From an uncultured Bacilli bacterium (GTDB taxonomy: Bacteria; Bacillota_I; Bacilli_A; RF39; UBA660), in the NCBI GenBank assembly GCA_944350145.1, contig CALVOC010000004.1:1-32063 (forward strand): a stretch of DNA of 32,063 nucleotides, given 5' to 3'. Below are positions 23,146 through 31,151 of this stretch, one piece after another; positions within the stretch are counted from its first letter, which is position 1, and every line of letters begins with the position of its first letter. The notes below the pieces were generated by a model, which did not search any database, was not told the DNA's origin, and saw only the letters and a program-made list of their open reading frames with translations. Made by a program: the position numbers and the translations under genes.

Positions 23146-23925
23146 ATGAAATTAAAAAAAAGCATAGTAATTATAGGAATATTGTTGATTGCTGGGATAA
23201 TTAGTGGATTTGTAGTTTTTAAAAACAGAAATATGCTTCCTGCCGCGGTAGTAGATTCTCCAAATGATGGAGAAAAAATAGAATATGATTATTCCAAATC
23301 CGTTTCAGAATGTGTAGCTATGGAAGATGAAATATATTTTAAAGATGCTGTTTTTGTAGGAGATTCTAGAACCGAGGGATTCATGAATTTAACTCATCTT
23401 GATGCTACCTTTTATACCCATATTGGACTTACGGTAGACACTTTTTTTACTGATCCAATTGTTTATATAAGCGGAGAAAAAGTTTCGATTAAAGAAGCAC
23501 TTAAAAAGACAACATTTAAAAAGGTATATATTATGTTAGGAATTAACGAGACAGGTTGGCAGTATAGTGAACTTTTTAAAAGAAAATATGGTGAGATAAT
23601 CGATACGATTCGTAAAATAAATCCAAATGTTCTAATTTATATTGAATCTATTTTACCAGTTAGTCAAGAAATTTCTGAGACACATTCTTATATTAAACAA
23701 GAAAAAATCAATGAATATAATACTCTTTTACAAGACTTAGCTAGGGAAAAAGAGGTTTATTATATTGATATCGCGTCATCGATGAAAAATGAAGAAGGAT
23801 TTTTACCAACAGATGCCGCGATAGATGGAATTCATTTAAATAAAGAATATGCTTTAAAATGGTTGCAGTACTTAAAGAATCATTATATAGTAGAAAATAC
23901 TCAAAAAGGAGATAATGAACAATGA
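23146..23925 (+). CDS. Membrane-anchored SGNH/GDSL hydrolase-like protein
   Basis: 259 aa from ATG 23146. An N-terminal membrane segment (IVIIGILLIAGIISGFVVF) anchors an extracytoplasmic SGNH domain: block I FVGDSRTEGF with S74, block III MLGINETGW with the oxyanion Asn, and block V DGIHLN with D227 and H230. The catalytic triad is thus complete. SGNH proteins of cell walls are esterases or O-acyltransferases. The reading frame runs back to 23053, but the flippase terminator (23056-23085) lies inside that part and AAGGAGTGA is 11 nt before ATG 23146. It heads the six-gene cassette and overlaps the lipoprotein gene by 4 bp (ATGA). It may add or remove acyl groups on a wall polymer. Confidence 0.88.
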   Translation: MKLKKSIVIIGILLIAGIISGFVVFKNRNMLPAAVVDSPNDGEKIEYDYSKSVSECVAMEDEIYFKDAVFVGDSRTEGFMNLTHLDATFYTHIGLTVDTFFTDPIVYISGEKVSIKEALKKTTFKKVYIMLGINETGWQYSELFKRKYGEIIDTIRKINPNVLIYIESILPVSQEISETHSYIKQEKINEYNTLLQDLAREKEVYYIDIASSMKNEEGFLPTDAAIDGIHLNKEYALKWLQYLKNHYIVENTQKGDNEQ

Positions 23926-24362
23926 AAAAAATTCTAACTATGCTTCTGTGCTTCCTTTGTATGACAGGATGTAAAGCTGAAAACAATTCCAATATCGATA
24001 TCCAAAAATTAAATGAGGAATTAAGTCATAAAATTGTTTTTGAAGATGAACTTACGTTATATGAAGGAAATATTAAAAATCTTTATGGAATTGACTTTGC
24101 AAAATCCTCAATTGTTTATGTAGGAAGTGGAGCAACAGCTGAAGAGTTTGCTCTTTTAGAATTTGAAAATACGGAAGAAACAGAAAAAGCTTATAACCTT
24201 TTAAATGAATATATAGAACAAAGAAAAGAAAGCTATCAAACATATAATCCTGAAGAAGCCAAAAGATTAGAACAAGCCATTTTAAAAAAGAAAGATAAGA
24301 TTGTCTTACTTTGTGTATCCAATGATGAAAATGCTTTAAAAATTATTAATGAGTATTTATGA
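23922..24362 (+). CDS. DUF4358-family lipoprotein
   Basis: 146 aa. The signal peptide MKKILTMLLCFLCMTGC ends in a lipobox (CMTGC), so C17 should be lipid-modified and the protein surface-tethered. The mature domain carries the DUF4358 pattern: LYGIDFAKSSIVYVGSGATA followed by EEFALLEFENTEET, a helical EQRKESYQTYNPEEAKRLEQ stretch and DKIVLLCVSNDENALKII. The function of DUF4358 is not known. It joins the SGNH gene and the sigma factor gene through ATGA overlaps on both sides, so it belongs to the same operon and perhaps to the same envelope process. Confidence 0.85.
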   Translation: MKKILTMLLCFLCMTGCKAENNSNIDIQKLNEELSHKIVFEDELTLYEGNIKNLYGIDFAKSSIVYVGSGATAEEFALLEFENTEETEKAYNLLNEYIEQRKESYQTYNPEEAKRLEQAILKKKDKIVLLCVSNDENALKIINEYL

Positions 24363-24850
24363 TTGAAATTGCAACAAGAGAAAAAATTTTTGTTGATTTT
24401 ATAAAAGAAAATCAAAATTATTTTTATCAAATTGCCTTTTTTCATGTAAAAGATGAAGATATAGCAATGGATATTGTACAAGAAGCAATAGTAAAAGCAT
24501 TTCAAAAAAGATACACATTAAAAAAAATTGATTTTTTAAAAACTTGGTTTTATCGAATTTTAATCAATGAATGTAATTTATATTTTCGTAAAAATAAAAA
24601 ACTGATTTTTATTCCTGACTACGAAGAATATGAAAGTAAATTATCTAGTAAAGAGCAAATAGAAACAAACGATTTATATGATGCAATTGATGGATTAACA
24701 CCGAAACTAAAAACAATTGTAATTTTATTTTTTTTTGAAGGAATGAAATTAGAGGAGATATCTAAAGTTACTCATACTCATTTAAGTACTGTAAAATCAA
24801 GACTATATAAGGCTTTAGATATATTAAAAATGAAAATGGAGGTTATATGA
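24359..24850 (+). CDS. ECF sigma factor (SigV-like)
   Basis: 163 aa, normal for an ECF sigma factor. Region 2 spans about residues 10-75 (YFYQIAFFHVKDEDIAMDIV, QEAIVKAFQKRYTLKKIDFL, KTWFYRILINEC) and region 4 about 105-160 (LTPKLKTIVILFFFEGMKLE, then EISKVTHTHLSTVKSRLYKA). Regions 1 and 3 are absent, as expected. Its partner downstream is an RsiV-like anti-sigma factor, which places it in or near the SigV group. Start and stop overlap neighbours by ATGA. No strong ECF-type promoter was found upstream of the cassette by eye, so autoregulation is inferred from other SigV systems. Confidence 0.92.
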   Translation: MIEIATREKIFVDFIKENQNYFYQIAFFHVKDEDIAMDIVQEAIVKAFQKRYTLKKIDFLKTWFYRILINECNLYFRKNKKLIFIPDYEEYESKLSSKEQIETNDLYDAIDGLTPKLKTIVILFFFEGMKLEEISKVTHTHLSTVKSRLYKALDILKMKMEVI

Positions 24851-25671
24851 AAAAATATAATGCAAAAGTAAAAATTCCTAAAGAATTAGACTTGCGAGTA
24901 GATGAAGCAATATATGAAGGGCTAAATTCTAAGAGAAAAGAGAGTCCTATAAAAAAAATATCCATTGGAGTCATAATGTTTTTTGGAATTTTTATTACCC
25001 TTTTAAATACAGTTCCAGTATTTGCGAAAACGGTTTATAAAATCGATATCATAGGAGACATTTGTCGTTTTTTTACTTTTCGTGAATACAAATATGAAGA
25101 TAATGTACAATACATAAATATTCATATACCAGAATTTCATTATACAGAGGATTCTTCTTTAGAAAATCGAATTAATTTAGAAATCAGTCGAGTTGTTCAT
25201 GAACAGTATAATGATGCTAAAGAAAATGCCTTAGAATATTATGAAGCTTTTATAGCTACAGGTGGAAAAAAAGAAGACTTTAAACCAATTGAAGTAAACA
25301 TTGATTACCAAATTTTTTCTCTTTCCTCTCGAGTTGTTTCTTTTGTTTTAACAAAAACAGAATCTTTTTCAAATGCCTACACAACGAATTATTATTACAA
25401 TATTGATTTAGAAACAGGTCGTGATTTTTCATTAAAAGAACTATTAGGTTCAGATTATAAAAAAATTATTGAAATAAGTATTCAAAAAGAGATTGCTACT
25501 TGGGATAAAGAAAAACAACAATTGCTTTTTCAAACAAATTCCATTTCAGACTATATTAAAGAAAATCAACCATTTTATATTAATGAAAATAATCAAATTG
25601 TCGTAGTTTTTGAAAAATATGAAATTGGTGTCGGAACATTAGGACAAGTAGAATTTATAGTTGAACCCTAG
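24847..25671 (+). CDS. RsiV-like anti-sigma factor with DUF3298 domain
   Basis: 274 aa. A short cytoplasmic N-terminus (about 1-35) precedes one membrane segment (ISIGVIMFFGIFITLLNTVP). The extracytoplasmic part has YINIHIPEFHYTEDSSLENR, a helical DUF4163-like region, and a C-terminal DUF3298 domain: YYNIDLETGRDFSLKELLGS, then FYINENNQIVVVFEKYEIGV. This is the layout of RsiV, which holds SigV at the membrane and releases it after binding lysozyme and being cleaved. Lysozyme binding by this protein is inferred, not seen. The gene overlaps the sigma gene by 4 bp and ends 2 nt before the MBOAT gene. Confidence 0.88.
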   Translation: MKKYNAKVKIPKELDLRVDEAIYEGLNSKRKESPIKKISIGVIMFFGIFITLLNTVPVFAKTVYKIDIIGDICRFFTFREYKYEDNVQYINIHIPEFHYTEDSSLENRINLEISRVVHEQYNDAKENALEYYEAFIATGGKKEDFKPIEVNIDYQIFSLSSRVVSFVLTKTESFSNAYTTNYYYNIDLETGRDFSLKELLGSDYKKIIEISIQKEIATWDKEKQQLLFQTNSISDYIKENQPFYINENNQIVVVFEKYEIGVGTLGQVEFIVEP

Positions 25672-25673
25672 AA

Positions 25674-27068
25674 ATGTTGTTTAGTAGTTTCATTTTTCTT
25701 TTCTTTTTTTTACCAATAACTGTTCTATGTTATTATCTTGTTCCTAAAAAAATCCGAAATATTTTACTTCTTCTAGCTAGTATCTTCTTTTATATGTGGG
25801 GAGAACCAGTTTATATTCTAATTATGTTTTTCTCAACCTTTTTTGATTACATAAATGGGCTTTTAATTGAATACTTTCGTAAAAAAAATCACAAAAATTT
25901 ACCTAAAATCGTTTTAATTATTTCAGTAATTGGAAATCTAGGAATTTTATTTTTCTTTAAATATAGCTCTTTTTTAATAGAGAATATAGAAGCACTTTTC
26001 CACTTTTCTATAGAATTCCCAGAAATTATCATGCCAATTGGAATTTCTTTTTATACATTTCAAACGATGTCTTATACAATCGATGTGTATAAAGGAGAAG
26101 TTCCAGTTCAAAAAAATCTTTTAGATTTTGCAACCTATGTATTGTTATTTCCTCAACTAATTGCCGGGCCGATTGTAAAATATCAAGATGTATACAAAGA
26201 TTTAAAAGAAAGAAAAGAATCTTTTGAAAAAATGAGTTCAGGTATTAAAAGATTTATTGTCGGACTTTTTAAAAAGGTGGTTTTAGCTAATTCTATTGGA
26301 GAAATTTTTGAAGCTATTACTCTTATTCCATTAGAGGAATTATCTGTACTTACGGCTTGGTTAGGAGCAATTGCTTATACATTTCAAATATACTATGATT
26401 TTTCTGGATATAGCGATATGGCAATTGGTCTTGGAAAAATGTTTGGTTTTACCTTCAAAGAAAATTTTAATTTCCCTTACTTAGCGACAACCGTAACCGA
26501 TTTTTGGCGTAGATGGCATATTTCCTTATCTTCTTGGTTTAAAGAATATGTGTATATTCCACTAGGAGGAAACAAAAAACATCAATCCATAAATTTACTC
26601 ATTGTTTGGACACTTACAGGCCTATGGCACGGGGCAAGTTGGAACTTTGTGGTTTGGGGAATATATTTTGGAGTATTATTAATTCTTGAAAAAAAATTCT
26701 GGTTAAAAAAACAAATCAAAATTTCACCTTTTTGGCAACATATTTATACTATGTTTTTAGTAATAATTGGCTGGGTTTTCTTTTTCTCACCGAATCTAAC
26801 AGCAGCATTGCAATACCTTGCTAAAATGTTTGGAATTCACGCTCCTTTATATGATTCGTATACTATATATTTTTGGATTTCCAGTGGTGTTTTATTAATC
26901 CTTTGCATAGTTCTTTCAACAAAAATTTTGAAAAAAGGAATTTTAAAAATAAAAAACTCAAAATTTTTCATTCCATGTTCTTATCTAGGCTATTTAGGAC
27001 TTTTTGTAATTACCCTTTCTTTTTTAGCAGGTGCTACATATAATCCATTTTTATATTTTCGATTTTGA
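25674..27068 (+). CDS. MBOAT-family membrane O-acyltransferase (AlgI/PatA-like)
   Basis: 464 aa polytopic membrane protein. MLFSSFIFLFFFLPITVLCY followed by YLVPKKIRNILLLLASIFFY-MWGEP is the standard start of AlgI-type MBOAT proteins. The catalytic region has YLATTVTDFWRRWHISLSSW and LLIVWTLTGLWHGASWNFVV, holding the two conserved histidines, plus YIPLGGNKK. Family members carry acyl groups across the membrane to an extracytoplasmic partner acting on alginate, peptidoglycan or other polymers. DltB is an alternative, but no dltA, dltC or dltD is near and the partner next door is AlgX-like. It starts 2 nt after rsiV with a weak ribosome binding site, so it is translationally coupled to the sensor. 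Confidence 0.93.
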   Translation: MLFSSFIFLFFFLPITVLCYYLVPKKIRNILLLLASIFFYMWGEPVYILIMFFSTFFDYINGLLIEYFRKKNHKNLPKIVLIISVIGNLGILFFFKYSSFLIENIEALFHFSIEFPEIIMPIGISFYTFQTMSYTIDVYKGEVPVQKNLLDFATYVLLFPQLIAGPIVKYQDVYKDLKERKESFEKMSSGIKRFIVGLFKKVVLANSIGEIFEAITLIPLEELSVLTAWLGAIAYTFQIYYDFSGYSDMAIGLGKMFGFTFKENFNFPYLATTVTDFWRRWHISLSSWFKEYVYIPLGGNKKHQSINLLIVWTLTGLWHGASWNFVVWGIYFGVLLILEKKFWLKKQIKISPFWQHIYTMFLVIIGWVFFFSPNLTAALQYLAKMFGIHAPLYDSYTIYFWISSGVLLILCIVLSTKILKKGILKIKNSKFFIPCSYLGYLGLFVITLSFLAGATYNPFLYFRF

Positions 27069-27077
27069 GGTGATTAA

Positions 27078-28166
27078 GTGAAAAAGTGGGATAAATATTT
27101 TACAATACTTTTTTTTAGCATCCTTGTTTTCTTAGCAGTTGGAATCTTTTTTGAAGCAGAAGATTTTTCATACAAAGAAAATCGGTATTTGGCTGAGTAC
27201 CCAAAATTTTCATGGGATAAATTTTATGACAGCAGTTATATGACAGAAGTAGAAGAATTTATTGATGACCATTTATGGGAAAGAGAAGGGTGGATTTATT
27301 TAAAAAATTCATTAGAGAGCATTTCAGGGAAAAGAGATATAGAAAATGTTTATTTAGGAAAAGAAGGATATTTATTTGAAAAAATGACTTCAAGTAATTT
27401 TAACTATGAAAACTTCAAGCAAAATATTCAAATTATTGAAGAATTTTCTAAAAAATATCCAAATACTTCCTTTCTTTTAGTTCCTTCAAAAGGATATATT
27501 TTAAAAGACAAACTCCATTCATTCGCCCCATATATTGATGAAGAAGAACTTTTCAAAATAAGTAAACAAAAAAGTTTTCAATTTATAGATGTCGTGCCAA
27601 CGTTTTTAGAACATCAAAGTGAATACATATATTATAAAACGGACCACCATTGGACAACTTTAGGTGCTTTTTATGCTTATCAAACATGGAAAAAGCAGGC
27701 TTTTAAAGAAGACTATACTTGGACTTTAAAGAGCGATAATTTTAAGGGCTCATTAGATTCAAAAGTTTTAGGAATAAACAATACACAGGATGAAATTTGG
27801 ATTGCAAACGACAAAAGTGATGACGAACTTATTAAAAATTCAACAAGAGATTTGTATGATTTTGAAAAACTTAAAGAAAAAGACCAATATCAATTATTTT
27901 TAGGAGGAAATACTGGGGAAGTTACTTTTGAGACAAATCAAAACAACAAAAAGTCCTTACTTTTGTTTAAAGATTCCTTTGCGAATAGTTTCATTCCATT
28001 TTTAATAAAAGACTATCAATACATTTATATCATAGATTTACGTTATTTTAACCAAGATATAGCTTCATATATAGAAAAAGTGCATCCGACAGAAATTCTA
28101 TTTTTATATGGAATAAATAACTTAACAGACGACTTAGCTATTCATAAATTACAAAATATGGAATAA
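27078..28166 (+). CDS. DHHW-family (AlgX/AlgJ-like) acyltransferase partner of the MBOAT protein
   Basis: 362 aa. An N-terminal signal anchor (YFTILFFSILVFLAVGIFFE) holds an extracytoplasmic SGNH-like domain. The signature is YIYYKTDHHWTTLGAFYAY (DHHW, supplying Asp and His), and the nucleophile block is LLLFKDSFANSFIPFL. ENRYLAEYPKFSWDKFYDS and NVYLGKEGYLFEKM are also typical of DHHW and AlgX/AlgJ proteins. These take acyl groups from the MBOAT protein and place them on a polymer. The start is GTG 27078 with GAGGTGAT overlapping the MBOAT stop. It is last in the cassette. The acceptor (peptidoglycan, teichoic acid or polysaccharide) is unknown. Confidence 0.9.
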   Translation: MKKWDKYFTILFFSILVFLAVGIFFEAEDFSYKENRYLAEYPKFSWDKFYDSSYMTEVEEFIDDHLWEREGWIYLKNSLESISGKRDIENVYLGKEGYLFEKMTSSNFNYENFKQNIQIIEEFSKKYPNTSFLLVPSKGYILKDKLHSFAPYIDEEELFKISKQKSFQFIDVVPTFLEHQSEYIYYKTDHHWTTLGAFYAYQTWKKQAFKEDYTWTLKSDNFKGSLDSKVLGINNTQDEIWIANDKSDDELIKNSTRDLYDFEKLKEKDQYQLFLGGNTGEVTFETNQNNKKSLLLFKDSFANSFIPFLIKDYQYIYIIDLRYFNQDIASYIEKVHPTEILFLYGINNLTDDLAIHKLQNME

Positions 28167-28203
28167 AAAAATTAAAGGAACAAGAAAAAACTTGTTCCTT
28201 TAA
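28167..28203 (-). terminator. Strong hairpin terminator for the minus-strand coiled-coil gene
   Basis: TTAAAGGAACAAG (28172-28184) and CTTGTTCCTTTAA (28191-28203) pair over 13 bp with a 6-nt loop. The T run (TTTTTTT) follows the hairpin on the minus strand only. On the plus strand it is followed by A's, so for the O-acylation operon it is at most a 3' stabilising hairpin. Confidence 0.8.
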
Positions 28204-28230
28204 AAAAACTTTAGTATAGTAATATTGTGG

Positions 28231-28572
28231 TTATACCATATACATATTTCCATCGGTTTCATAAGTTTCTTTTGTATAATAAGTGGTACCTTCAAGTTTA
28301 TTTAAACGAGCCTCCAAACGGTTGATACTTCTTTCAAGTTTAGCCATTCTACTTTCTAATTCACTTAAAGAAGTGTTAGGTAACCCAGAATTTTGATTTG
28401 GCATAGTATAATTAGGTAAAGGCATTGGCATATTTTGAGCAGCATAAAAACTACTACTAGCCGCGTTCATATTAGGCATACCCATGTTAGGATTCGCCAT
28501 ATTTAAATTAGGCCCAACGGCACTCATATTAAAATTTGAACTTTCAAAAAATGAATTTCGATCTCTTTTCAT
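28231..28572 (-). CDS. Low-complexity Asn/Met/Pro-rich protein with C-terminal coiled coil
   Basis: 113 aa. Residues about 14-65 are a low-complexity stretch of Asn, Met and Pro with near-repeats (NMANPNMGMPNMNAA, MPMPLPNYTMPNQN). Residues about 68-95 form a coiled coil (LSELESRMAKLERSINRLEA), then a Tyr/Thr tail. There is no signal peptide. The makeup recalls coat or scaffold proteins, but no family is recognised. The gene is real: AGAGGAGGAG lies 8 nt before the ATG and its own terminator follows. It is divergent from trmB. Confidence 0.75.
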   Translation of the reverse strand: MKRDRNSFFESSNFNMSAVGPNLNMANPNMGMPNMNAASSSFYAAQNMPMPLPNYTMPNQNSGLPNTSLSELESRMAKLERSINRLEARLNKLEGTTYYTKETYETDGNMYMV

Positions 28573-28628
28573 TTAAAGCTCCTCCTCTAAAAACAGTATA
28601 TGAAAAAAATAAGAAAGAAGTGATAAAT

Positions 28629-29267
28629 ATGCGATTAAGAAACGTTAAAAATTCTCAAGAAAGATTAGAGCAAAGTCCGTATTTTATAAAGAATCCTAAA
28701 GAATATAAAGGAAAGTGGCATACACTTTTTAAAAATCAAAATCCAATTCATTTAGAAATTGGAACAGGAAAAGGAAATTTCCTGATCACGATGGCTAAAA
28801 AATACCCAGAAATAAATTTTATTGGAATGGAAAAATTTTCAAGTGTTCTTTTAAGGGCAACAGAAAAAGTTGAAAATGAAAGTTTGCCAAATCTTTATTT
28901 TATTTGTGAAGATGCTAAAGAGATTCAAGAAATTTTTGACCATGAAATAAGTACGATTTATTTGAATTTTTCAGACCCATGGCCTAAAAAAAGACATGAA
29001 AAAAGAAGACTAACTTCTAGAAATTATTTAAGTCTTTATGAAAATGTTTTTAAAGAGGAAAAAAGAATTGTTCAAAAAACAGACAATATTGGTTTATTTG
29101 CTTTTAGTCTGGAAGAATTAAGTAAAATGGGATATATTTTGAATAAAGTAAGCTTAGATTTAAAAAACGAAGATATTTTAAATGTAGTAACAGAATATGA
29201 AGAAAAATTTTCTCAATTAGGATTTAAAATAAATTATGTGGAAGCCATAAAGCATAAAGATAGCTAA
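28629..29267 (+). CDS. trmB: tRNA (guanine-N7-)-methyltransferase
   Basis: 212 aa. It methylates G46 in the variable loop of many tRNAs using SAM. Motif I is HLEIGTGKGNFLITMAKK, then NFIGMEKFSSVLLRATEK, and the family signature NFSDPWPKKRHEKRRLTSRN is complete. The start MRLRNVKNSQERLEQSPYFI matches TrmB proteins. An open frame runs upstream to 28536, but that part is antisense to the coiled-coil gene and its ribosome binding site and does not look like TrmB. The ribosome binding site (GAAGTGAT) is weak. Monocistronic, with a promoter for the next gene starting at its stop codon. Confidence 0.95.
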   Translation: MRLRNVKNSQERLEQSPYFIKNPKEYKGKWHTLFKNQNPIHLEIGTGKGNFLITMAKKYPEINFIGMEKFSSVLLRATEKVENESLPNLYFICEDAKEIQEIFDHEISTIYLNFSDPWPKKRHEKRRLTSRNYLSLYENVFKEEKRIVQKTDNIGLFAFSLEELSKMGYILNKVSLDLKNEDILNVVTEYEEKFSQLGFKINYVEAIKHKDS

Positions 29268-29296
29268 TTTACATTTTTTATTTTTTTTGCTATACT
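29268..29296 (+). promoter_or_regulatory. Sigma-A promoter of the lipoprotein gene
   Basis: TTTACA (29268-29273), 17-bp T-rich spacer, TATACT (29291-29296). The -35 begins directly after the trmB stop codon. The start point near 29303 supports ATG 29321 for the gene. Confidence 0.82.
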
Positions 29297-29320
29297 ATAT
29301 AAATGAATGAGGAGTCTTTT

Positions 29321-29971
29321 ATGAAAAAGAAAATAATGCTTTTAAGTCTTTTATTTTTATTTACTTCTGGATGTGCAACAATACAAAATACTTCTTATGA
29401 AGATTTAATATCTTCTTCAATTTCTTCAAATGTAGAAATCACCAATATTGCAAGAGTCGGATACAAATACTATTTACCAAAAGGACTTCGCTTGTTAAAA
29501 CAAGAAGGAAGCAATGAAATTTTATCCGATAAAAAAAGCATTTATTATCTTTATGTGGACTACATTAGTTATTTTAGCAAAATAAAAGAAGATTATGTTC
29601 CTAAAGAAAACGTCGTTTATAGTCAAAAAATAGAAAAGGATGATTTATTTGGGTATTTAGAAATAAAAAATACTTCAAACGACAAATATTTTATTGAAAT
29701 CATGTATAATTATGCTAAAATAGAAGTGATAGTAGAAAAAGAAGAAGCTAACAAAGCGATCGCCTATGCGATGTCGATTCTTTCTTCTATAAAATATCAA
29801 GACACCGTTTTAACAAGTCTCATGGGGGAAGACGTTTTAAAGAGCAATGAAGTACAGCACAACATTTTTGAAACGGCCCAGACAGAAAGTGGCTATTTAG
29901 AAATTGTTGAAGAATACGGTCAATATGAAGAAAAAGAAGAAGTCGTTGACCCAGATTTCATTCGGCGGTAA
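29321..29971 (+). CDS. Uncharacterised lipoprotein
   Basis: 216 aa from ATG 29321, with GAGGAG (29309-29314) 6 nt upstream; an in-frame ATG at 29303 coincides with the expected transcription start and is rejected. MKKKIMLLSLLFLFTSGC is a lipoprotein signal with lipobox TSGC. The mature domain has a repeated strand pattern (VGYKYYLPKGLRLLKQEGSN, KSIYYLYVDYISYFSKIKED, GYLEIKNTSNDKYFIEIMYN) and an acidic tail ending VDPDFIRR. No family recognised. It may be co-transcribed with the disordered-protein gene 17 nt downstream and hence with the YtxG/YtxH unit. Confidence 0.82.
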   Translation: MKKKIMLLSLLFLFTSGCATIQNTSYEDLISSSISSNVEITNIARVGYKYYLPKGLRLLKQEGSNEILSDKKSIYYLYVDYISYFSKIKEDYVPKENVVYSQKIEKDDLFGYLEIKNTSNDKYFIEIMYNYAKIEVIVEKEEANKAIAYAMSILSSIKYQDTVLTSLMGEDVLKSNEVQHNIFETAQTESGYLEIVEEYGQYEEKEEVVDPDFIRR

Positions 29972-29988
29972 AGAAAAGAGGGTAAACT

Positions 29989-30831
29989 ATGGGATTATTT
30001 AATAAATTAAAAAATGTTTTGTTTGAAGAAGAAGAAATTGAAATTCCGGTAAAAGAACCAGAAGTAAAAAAACCGGTTAAACAAGAAGTAGAAAGAAAAC
30101 CATTGGAAAGAAAAAAAACATTGGTAGAAGACAAAATATCTGATGATATTCCAATCATGAAAGATCAAGAACTATTTAAAGCTGAAAAAACATTTGATTT
30201 TCCTGTTTTTGATGATCAAGAATTTGAAAACATGAAAAATATTACTAAGGAAGAAAAGCCAAAAGAAGAGCCAAAAAAGAGCATGAGTATGAATCTTTTC
30301 GATTATGAAAGACCTCGTATCAAAAGAGAAGAACCAAAAAGTAGAACTCCAGAAATTCGTGGAAGGGTTTATGATACGAAAAAGGAAAGCGATTTATCAA
30401 CAAGAAAATTCAAACCTTCACCAGTAATTTCACCAGTTTATGGAGTACTTGATAAAAATTATAAAAAAGAAGATATTGTAGTAAAAAAAGAAGAAAAGAA
30501 AACCATTGAATTAGATGATGTTCGTAAAAAAGCTTTTGGAACCTTAGAAGACGACATTGAAAGAAGTTTAAATGAAGAAAAAGAAACACGTGTTCGTTTT
30601 GACAGCGATAAAAAAATGGATGAACTTTTAGCATCCGCGGCATCTGAAACAATTGATGTACCTGAAAAGAAAGAAAAAATCACCGTGCCATCAAGAAGTG
30701 AAAAAGATGAGCTAGATATTTTAGATCAAAGAAAAGAAAAAAGTCCCGAAGAAAAAATTGAAGAAGATACATTAGAAAACGATTTGTTTGATTTAATCGA
30801 TTCAATGTATGAAGATAAAGAGGAGGAATAA
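29989..30831 (+). CDS. Disordered, highly charged protein with one conserved-looking core motif
   Basis: 280 aa, dominated by Lys and Glu, predicted mostly disordered. It starts MGLFNKLKNVLFEEEE, an amphipathic stretch that could bind membrane or partners. In the middle (about residues 140-165) a different, hydrophobic stretch appears: KFKPSPVISPVYGVLDKNYK followed by KEDIVV. I believe a similar SPVISPxYGxLDKNY segment occurs in proteins of related bacteria, which would mark a binding motif; this is from memory. The C-terminus (ENDLFDLIDSMYED) is a second short hydrophobic patch. It sits 2 nt before the YtxG-like gene, so it belongs to the same operon. No enzyme activity is expected. Confidence 0.75.
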   Translation: MGLFNKLKNVLFEEEEIEIPVKEPEVKKPVKQEVERKPLERKKTLVEDKISDDIPIMKDQELFKAEKTFDFPVFDDQEFENMKNITKEEKPKEEPKKSMSMNLFDYERPRIKREEPKSRTPEIRGRVYDTKKESDLSTRKFKPSPVISPVYGVLDKNYKKEDIVVKKEEKKTIELDDVRKKAFGTLEDDIERSLNEEKETRVRFDSDKKMDELLASAASETIDVPEKKEKITVPSRSEKDELDILDQRKEKSPEEKIEEDTLENDLFDLIDSMYEDKEEE

Positions 30832-30833
30832 AG

Positions 30834-31151
30834 ATGAGCTTTTTATTAGAATTTTTACCAATAATTATCTATGTATTATTAATTGTCGTTTTATTGATTG
30901 GCATTGTTTTAGCCATTAAATGTTTAATTACATTAGACAAAGTAGAAAAAGTAGTAGATAACGTAAATGATAAAGTAAGAGCATTAGACGGCTTATTTCA
31001 TATCATTGATACAACAACAGATCGTGTCGTTCTAATTACCGATAAAGTAATTGAAGGACTTACTTCTCTTGTTGCCAATTTGTTTATTTCTAAAAAAAAT
31101 AAACCAGCGAAAAAAGAAGAAACAAAGGAGAATAAAAATGGCACAAAATAA
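30834..31151 (+). CDS. YtxG-like (DUF948) membrane protein
   Basis: 105 aa. One N-terminal membrane segment (IIIYVLLIVVLLIGIVLAIK) precedes an amphipathic helical region with DKVEKVVDNVNDKVRALDGL and ITDKVIEGLTSLVANLF, and a Lys-rich tail. This fits the DUF948 family (YtxG), usually encoded next to YtxH as it is here. It has a good ribosome binding site (GAGGAGG) inside the end of the previous gene and overlaps ytxH by 14 bp. In Bacillus these genes belong to the general or envelope stress regulon; the molecular role is unknown. Confidence 0.8.
   Translation: MSFLLEFLPIIIYVLLIVVLLIGIVLAIKCLITLDKVEKVVDNVNDKVRALDGLFHIIDTTTDRVVLITDKVIEGLTSLVANLFISKKNKPAKKEETKENKNGTK

Noticed and set aside
25674-28166. 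Reading the MBOAT-DHHW pair as dltB-dltD
   Set aside because: There is no dltA or dltC nearby, and the second protein has the DHHW motif of AlgX-like proteins instead of DltD features.
28536-28628. N-terminal extension of TrmB
   Set aside because: It is antisense to the start and ribosome binding site of the coiled-coil gene and does not resemble TrmB.
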